A stretch of DNA of 64,000 nt. Source: Suillus spraguei (Eukaryota > Basidiomycota > Agaricomycetes > Boletales > Suillaceae). Shown here piece by piece: positions 57,543-64,000 of the stretch. Positions within the stretch are counted from its first letter, which is position 1. Every line of letters begins with the position of its first letter. The notes below the pieces were generated by a model that saw nothing but the letters and a program-made list of their open reading frames with translations, was not told where the DNA came from and did not search any database. Where the stretch lies: positions 1-64,000 of the forward strand of contig JABCPU010000065.1 in NCBI GenBank assembly GCA_016800925.1, in the 5' to 3' direction. Position numbers and translations under genes: made by a program.

Positions 57543-60500
57543 ATGCAAACACAAGACCACCAGCGACGATCACCGAAGCGCCAGGACACTTTTGACCTTC
57601 GTGACCAAATTATGGCCGACGACCACACAGCATCTTCACATATGCACGCTCATGCAGATGCAACCAATGCCTATGCGGGCGCTTCTGATGAAGAGCATTC
57701 CGTTCTAGAGGATGACTCTGATGGCGAAGAGCGCGAAATAGAGTATATGGACGAAGACGACGACCGTTCGTCTTCACTTTCTATTCCAAATGAATCTATC
57801 GACTTTGATTTGGTCTACTCGCTGCACAGCTTCGCTGCAACCGTCGAAGGTCAAGCCAGTGTCGTAAAAGGCGATAGTTTATTCCTTATGGATGACAGTA
57901 ATAGTTATTGGTGGCTTGTCCGTGTGCTCAAAACACAGGATGTCGGATATATTCCCGCAGAAAATATCGAGACACCCTTTGAACGTCTGGCCAGATTGAA
58001 CAAGCACAGGAATGTGGACGTAAGTCCCGCATCATCCAACAATTTCAAACCCATAACTGTCCTTCTCAGCTTGCACACGCAACCCCGCAAGAACTCCAAG
58101 AAGATGTCGAACGTGTACGGAACAACCTTTCTTCTCGCGCTGGCTCGCATCACTCCCCTTCTCCTACCCCTGGTTTCCCACCCCCAGGTGTTGGGCAGGG
58201 CAAAGGTGTCACATTTACAACTGCACGATCTGTGCACCGATATCCGCCTGCTGTTTGGCATGAGGAAGAGGAAGAGGAGGAGGACATAGAGTGGGATGAT
58301 GGCGCATATGAGGAAGAAGACCCAGACCTTGCAGAAGAAATGCTTGTTCGACAGCGCCAAGGTCAGATGGACCGCGACGAGCAGCAGGATTCTATGGGTA
58401 TGCAGATGGAGCCGGATGATGGAATGAGCTGGGATGATAGTGTTGCAGAAGATATGCAAGCACAAAACGCGCAGAAGAAGATAGAGCAACAGATGCTTGT
58501 GACACCTGATGCTCTGCGGTCTAGTGGTACACCTGAGAAACAACAGGCACGGATCCAGGTGCAGCAGCAGCCAGAGATAATAATCACTGAACAGAGGCAG
58601 CAGGAGGGGCAACAGGCGCTTACTCAACAAGCTTTACGCCATCAATCTTCACGCGATCGTATCACTGTTGATGTCAGTTCGTCTTCCCCATCATCATCTG
58701 GTAAGAGCATTGATCCCGCGGAGGTAACCGAGACAAGAAAACTATCCGTGACGCCTTCCATTGCTCGTGATGAGCCAGTCAAACTAGCTCCAGCACCGAG
58801 CGCCCCCCTTCTTCCGAGTGCAATCATGCAGAAGCAGGAGATCGAGCGACAACGCACCCGCGAGGAAATTGAAGTTCTTGAAGAAGCCTCAAAAAAGAAG
58901 CTCAAGAATAAAGACAAGCTTGCGCAGCCTGTCTCGAATACCCCAGTCCAGAAGCCTGTGCAGGCATCTGGTAAGCTTCGCAAAGATCAACGCGACACGA
59001 CAGACGATGAAGCAAAGGAGAAAAAGGAGAAGAAGAAAGGAGGCGTATTCGGACTCTTTGGACGCAAGAAGGATAAAGGGAAGGACAAAAGTTCCATCGA
59101 GACTGCTTCCAATGAAACCCGCGAGTCTCAAGAATCAGGGCGGTCCTCCAGCAACCTTCACGGACCCGCACCTGACCCTCCAATGTCTCCTGTTACTGCA
59201 TCAGCCATGCAACAACAACAGCAAGTTCTTCTCACGTCAAACGAACCGAGGACACCAACGAGACTTCAGTCACAGCAAACGCCTCAGACACCGCCACAAC
59301 AAGTACAGGCTCAGGTATCGCAACATGCGTCACAGCTACGCCAGCGCGATCAGCAACAACAGGCACTGTATCAGCAATATCTCAATCGTTCACCGTCATC
59401 GCCACCGGAGGCACCTTCATACGGATTACAATCGGCTTCCGCTGTGTTGTCAAGCTCGAGTTTGTATAATGCCTCTGCCAGCTCTGCCGCTGGGCTTGGG
59501 CTGGGTTTGCCTTCCTCTAGACCACGACCTGGTTCCCTCGTTCTTTCGCCTACTGCTGACGGACAAGGCGTCGGCGTACCTGAGCTCAGCGTCATCCGTG
59601 TGTTTGCAGGCAAACACTTGCAGACTGAGGCGACTTTCAAGACTGTTCTTCTTAACTCATCTACTACTTCAGCCGACCTCGTCCGTCAAGCTATTCAACG
59701 CTTCCGTCTCCCCGCTGGCGAGGACGGGGCAGACTACTACCTCACTATCAAGCAGGTTGAAGGTTCATCTGCGGTTCTCCTCCCGGAGGAAAAGCCCCTC
59801 GGAGTCTTCGAGTCGCTCGTGGAGGCCGCTATGGAATTACCAAAAGTCAAGCGGAGCAGTGTGGGCAGTATCAGCTCCGTCTCAAGCAACCTCTCCATGC
59901 ACCCTGCCATCAAGAAGTTATCTATGAACGACTTTAGCGACGACTCCGTTGTCAAATTCTACCTCAACAGACATAGTGATGATGCAGACGACAGTGCCAC
60001 GACAGAAGAAGGCGATGAGACAGTACAGGCTGATACGCCTCATGACGTAGCTGAAGGTCTAAACACCTCGGCGAGCGGTGTCAACGTCACTCCTGATCGT
60101 TTCAGCTCTCCCTCGTACCGCTTCACGTTGCAGTTGGTTATCCACCCCGAGGACCTACCCGATGACATGGTCTTCGACCCACTCACTGAAGCCATCGTAT
60201 TCAAGAACACACTGCGTGATAGAACCCATTCTACATCATCAATTTCTTCTGGTATATCACAGGGTCAGCGTCGCAAAGTCTTCACCTTCCCGAAGAACGT
60301 GACTGTTGCTGAAGTGATTGAGCTGGGTCTTGAGCGCTTTGGCATCTTGGAAGGTGTCGTTGATGGTGGTGACGAAGTTGAAGATAAGATGACGAAGAGG
60401 CGAAGTACCAGCAAAGTCCGATATGGTCTCACAGCTGACGTTGGGGGGCAAGGTAAGGATATATTTAGCATAAATGAATTTGAGCGCTGACTTTGTTGGT

Positions 60501-61878
60501 TCAGAACGAGAACTATCCCCTTCAAGTAGAGTTACCGATGCATATAGTCGCCCTCCCAGTTTCCGCCGAGTTCAGGAAGGCAAACGCAGATCCATCGATT
60601 CTGCTCAGCTGCTTGGAAGCATAGACGACGTTCATATTGATGACCCCGTCTTCATTCTCCGCCGAGCAATCTCTTATCGAACATCATCGTCTCGTCACCG
60701 CATGTCCGCGCCCCTTGATGAAATCGCTCTTCAACATTTCCGTGATTCGGTTTCTGGTTCCAGCCTAAGCTCTGACAATCAGACTTCAGGTACCGAAGAA
60801 GTTAAGCCGAGGCAGCTGTCAAGACAAGAGATTATTGCAGCACAGCGCGCCGCATCGCGAGCGAGTCAAAAGGCCATTCTTTCGGCCCAGATGAACTCCC
60901 TTCGTGGTGTAGACGTTCTTCTTCCCGGAAACGCCATGATCCGCAGCTCCAGGTATGAGTCTGGAGACAAAATGCGCTATTCATACGTGCAAGATGGCGA
61001 GTCGTTTGATATCAGTGACATTGTCGAGCAAGAGTTTTGCGAAGGCAACTCAGCGCACTCGACACAAAAGAACGACTTGCTAGAAGGCGTCCTCGGGCGC
61101 AATAAGGAAGGCATGAACGAGAAGATTGATCGCGTACTGAACAAAATCAAAGATGGGCGACTTCAGGCTCAATACGTCGTCGTTGTGCCTTCGAGTCACT
61201 CTGACGATCTTCCCTCCGCTGGCTCTGCACCCTCAGAGTATTCTGTCGATGACGCCGCAACTGCCCGTTCTGGTTCTGACGGCAGGACTCCCACACCGCT
61301 TGCAGGTAGTGTCACTGGGGCTCGACGCGTCGCGTCACCAGTATCTGACGTATCCCGGACACCAACACCTACTGCAACAGATGGCCGACACAGCCGCACC
61401 CGATCCACCACCCCATCATCAAAACAAGGAACGAATGCTTCTCGCTCTCTTCGACAATCATCGATCGCTTCTGTCATGTCAGAAGTGTCAATGTACGCCA
61501 CCCCCACTGGACAACTCATCAGTCCCCCTGAAACACCACGTATCGACGCCGCCCCCAAGCCGCAAGTCCCCAAGCGACCGTACATTCCCAAAGATGACTT
61601 TGGTATCTCGCATATGATGGCAGTCATTGAAATTGCTGGTTCAGCGCCCAATGTTCCTCAAACCTCTGTCCACCCAGTAGACGAGTTGCTGTTTGGAAAA
61701 CCAATAGATATAACGACTCTACACTCGGACATTCAAGAGATATACGCCGGTGCTTTCCAACAACTCGACGAGATGGATAAGGTAGGAGATTCGTCACTGA
61801 TCGAACAGAATGTTTTGTCCTGATATACTTTGTTAGACATTAGATGAATACCTTCAATACGCCGTTAGCGCTCGTTGA
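57543..61878 (+). CDS. SH3 and RA-like domain polarity scaffold (Tea4/Bud14-like), 1392 aa
   Basis: Exons 57543-58019, 58070-60452, 60505-61781, 61837-61878. Residues about 89-146 form an SH3 domain (LHSFAATVEGQASVVKGDSL, DDSNSYWWLVRV, GYIPAENIETPFERLARLNK), the form found in fungal cell-end/polarity proteins of the Tea4/Bud14 group. Residues about 663-755 (ELSVIRVFAGKHLQTEATFK) look like a Ras-association (RA) fold. A second conserved block lies at about 850-950. In between are low-complexity Glu-rich, Gln-rich and Ser/Pro-rich stretches and a Lys-rich KKEKKKGGVFGLFGRKK segment. The last exon (TLDEYLQYAVSAR) assumes a 55-nt intron; unspliced, the protein would end 13 residues after the same point (61823). 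Likely cytoplasmic, cell cortex; function inferred. Confidence 0.78.
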
Positions 61879-62458
61879 TGATTAATTAATACTTGTTTAC
61901 TGTTGATGTATATATTCCCGATTCAATCATGATGATTTATTCGTTTCGCGTGTATTGACTCGTCTATCTCCGTTGGCGCTAAGTTTCCTGAGTCTTCTGG
62001 CAAGTCAAACGACGAGGATTTAGGCAGGACAGAAACCAAAAAATCAACTTGTAGAAAAGGATTGTTCAATGCTCTAATATTTCAGATTCGTCTTTATCAA
62101 TGCCAGTTTTATTGCACACTGTACGTGCATCGACATACTTGTTTAGATCATAGCAAAGTCGGGTGCCTCGCTCCTCAGGATATCACTAACTGGAAAACTC
62201 CTCCACTACACATGACAACTACATTTCAAATCTCTGTTTGAGATGCCGACAGTAGCCTTGCGATATTGACGGGATCCCGAATTTACTGGGAGGTTCTGAC
62301 ATGCACGACCGACTGGAGCGCGTCAAGATCATTCAATATGTTTGCTGCGATAGAGCCCCGAATGATCTAAGCACGCGTCAGTGGTCTTACACCACAATGG
62401 ACTCTACAGGTCACGGTTACATGCAGAAAATGAAGACCAGATAACCACAAACTTTGTA
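61879..62458. other. Convergent 3' region between the scaffold gene and RSA3
   Basis: Contains 3' untranslated sequence of both genes; no further gene or RNA seen. Confidence 0.5.
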
Positions 62459-63117
62459 TCATTCGCCCATGACAACATCCACTTCGTTCATGTCTGTCCC
62501 ACTAGCAGACGAAGATAACGTAAAAATATCTGCCCCAGCTGCGAGCGAATCAATAAGTAGTGCTAGCTTGGAGGGTCCCAAATTTGGCTCCTGCGAGAAT
62601 TACTCATGAGGATCGACCATTGTATGAAACAAATACCACTGACCTTTCGTATTTCCTCAAGGTCTTCCTTGAATCCCTCCGCAAGGGATGACATCCAGAA
62701 CTTCCTGAATTTGTCTTTCATGGCTTGTTCACGCGCCTCATCATCCGCAGATAGATTTGGTGGCAGAAAGGATGGTATTTCTGCACTAGGCAAGGAGGGT
62801 GAAGGTGATCTTGGTCGAGGGGGGTCTTTTTCGTTGGTAACTTTGAGACTATTGGTCTGCATCTGTTCCTTTACCATGGATGTGCCAACGTCGTCATCAT
62901 CCGATTCGGAGTCGCTATCCGAGGATGCAGATTCAGACGACGAACTCGTGTCGGATTCAGGTTGTTTGGTTGGCAGAGGCGCTGGCTTTTGAGGTGTGGA
63001 TTCATCCGAAGATGAATCATCAGACGAAGACGAAGACGAAGAGCTGGAGGATACGGCGCGTCTTTTGCGTTTCCTGTTCCTCCTGCGAGCAGCAGGCTTT
63101 GATGCTGGCGGGCCCAT
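62459..63117 (-). CDS. RSA3: Ribosome assembly protein 3 (RSA3), 201 aa
   Basis: Nucleolar factor needed for early 60S ribosomal subunit assembly. Exon 1 (63117-62644) and exon 2 (62590-62459) join in frame (606 nt) across a 53-nt intron. The N-terminus is basic then a long Ser/Asp/Glu tract, typical of the family. The conserved C-terminal domain spans the intron: DKFRKFWMSSLAEGFKEDLE, EIRK, then EPNLGPSKLALLIDSLAAGA, DIF, ending NEVDVVMGE. The unspliced frame would miss the conserved LLIDSL block, which fixes the intron. Divergent from ADE2. Confidence 0.9.
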
Positions 63118-63260
63118 CTATCGAACTCAAGCTTGTCAATAAATTTCAGCACATACTACTTACAATCTGTGATTACATAATATTGATCATGATCATCTTT
63201 GCAAATCTCAATCTTCCACTCTTCACGCGCACGATCTACGCGAATCGACTTTAAGAAACG
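63118..63260. promoter_or_regulatory. Bidirectional promoter region RSA3/ADE2 (143 bp)
   Basis: The two start codons are only 143 bp apart on opposite strands, so both core promoters must lie here or overlap the 5' ends. No strict TATA box. The centre is AT-rich (TACATAATATTGATCATGAT, 63174-63193) and contains a TGATCATGATCA palindrome. Boundaries are by position only. Confidence 0.5.
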
Positions 63261-64000
63261 ATGAGTAGCAAGGTCGTCGGGGTTCTTGGTGCGCGTGAGC
63301 TCACAGCGTTGAATTTTCTCGATTAAAGCGCTCATGATATCTACCAGGCTATTTCTCTAGCACTTTATCATCTCCTCTGATTTGCTTGTTGCAGGCGGAG
63401 GTCAGCTCGGGCGAATGCTAGCCGCTTCGGCGGCTCTGCTCAACATCAATATAGTATTTCTCGATGCTGGACAAAATAGCCCAGCAAAGCAGATCGTCTC
63501 CCCTCGATCTCCCTTTCTTGCTCACATCGATGGATCTTTCATAGACCCAGAAAAAATCAAGGCGTTGGCCAGCAAGGTCGACATTCTAACTGTTGAGATC
63601 GAGCATATCGATGCGAGTGTACTTGAAGAGATCCAGTCTGCCCAAGGAGCTGTCATCCATCCCAGTCCGTCTACGTTGAAGACTATTCAAGATAAATTCA
63701 TACAGAAACAACATCTCCAGAGTCACCAATGCCCCGTGTCAGAGTTTGTCCGTGTCGAATCCAACGTAACATCAATACAGGAAACTGGGGAAAAATTTGG
63801 TCTACCATTTATGCTTAAAAGTCGTACTTTGGCGTATGACGGACGGGGTAATTTTGTTGTTCGGGATATTGCTCAAGTTGAAGAGGCCATCTCTGCCCTC
63901 GGGAATCGTCCCTTGTATGCAGAGAAGTGGGTACCGTTCGTGAAGGAAATCGCTGTCATGGTGGTGCGTTCCACAACAGGGGAGATTCGCTCATACCCTG
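63261..64000 (+). CDS. ADE2: Phosphoribosylaminoimidazole carboxylase (ADE2), 5' part
   Basis: Converts AIR to CAIR in purine biosynthesis; fungal enzymes fuse an ATP-grasp PurK-like domain to a PurE-like domain. Exon 1 (63261-63288) encodes MSSKVVGVL; a 106-nt intron follows; exon 2 (63395 to window end) restores GGGQLGRMLAASAALLNINI, the PurK nucleotide-binding start. Then DPEKIKALASKVDILTVEIE, H, PSPSTLKTIQDKFIQKQHL, and the ATP-grasp segment LPFMLKSRTLAYDGRGNFVV, AEKWVPFVKEIAVMVVRS. About 211 residues are visible; the rest of PurK and all of PurE lie beyond the window. Intact so far. Confidence 0.95.

Noticed and set aside
58818..59927. 369-aa His/Arg/Ser-rich plus frame
   Set aside because: Frame-shifted shadow of the Gln/Ser-rich scaffold exon.
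1..64000. CRISPR arrays, bacterial operons or riboswitches
   Set aside because: Introns throughout and eukaryotic gene families; no spaced direct-repeat array seen.

Overview
The window is nuclear DNA of a filamentous basidiomycete (Agaricomycetes). The evidence is short GT-AG introns of about 45-60 nt, lineage-typical families (DUF6533 membrane proteins, FunK1-type kinases, polyporopepsin-like aspartic proteases, TPR-HET proteins, NLR-type WD40 tails) and LTR retroelement debris. The TPR-HET and WD40 families recall those expanded in Boletales; that placement is inference. Exon models were built by hand from reading frame, splice sites and comparison between copies in the window.

Layout. 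1-4462: chain of gag-only LTR elements with a nested solo LTR. 6167-7598: DUF6533 membrane protein, followed by a small TA-flanked MITE. 8780-14561: a broken and an intact secreted aspartic protease gene (both minus) around a TPR/NLR-WD40 chimeric pseudogene. 15222-17278: chaperonin subunit CCT2 with two single-base frame breaks. 17660-19662: degenerate FunK1 kinase. 19739-20706: membrane protein of unknown role. 20827-20908: intron-containing tRNA-Asp. 21578-28392: an intact WD40-TPR-HET gene (1269 aa) and, head to head, an inverted dead copy. 28633-30039: cyclin C (SSN8).

30430-51570 is a decaying tandem array. The ancestral unit appears to hold GRC3 (rRNA-processing polynucleotide kinase), a tiny secreted Cys-rich protein, a HET/NLR-tail chimera, a WD40-TPR-HET gene and a flavin-reductase-like gene. 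Unit 1 keeps all parts, with many frame breaks. Unit 2 lost GRC3 but holds an intact 1235-aa WD40-TPR-HET gene. Unit 3 keeps a GRC3 copy without its P-loop and then stops. The last third holds a LINE RNase H remnant, a second intact aspartic protease (406 aa), an SH3/RA-domain polarity-type scaffold (1392 aa), ribosome assembly factor RSA3, and the 5' part of ADE2, divergent from RSA3 over 143 bp.

The most notable content is a birth-and-death cluster of proteins in which WD40 repeats, TPR-like helical exons and a C-terminal HET domain are joined in one reading frame across nine introns. There is no NACHT/NB-ARC, and the domain order is the reverse of classical fungal HET-NLRs. Two of three full-length loci are intact. 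Inverted, truncated and NLR-fused fragments surround them, as expected for a fast-evolving allorecognition or immune locus. The functional reading is inference; the gene structures are read from the sequence.
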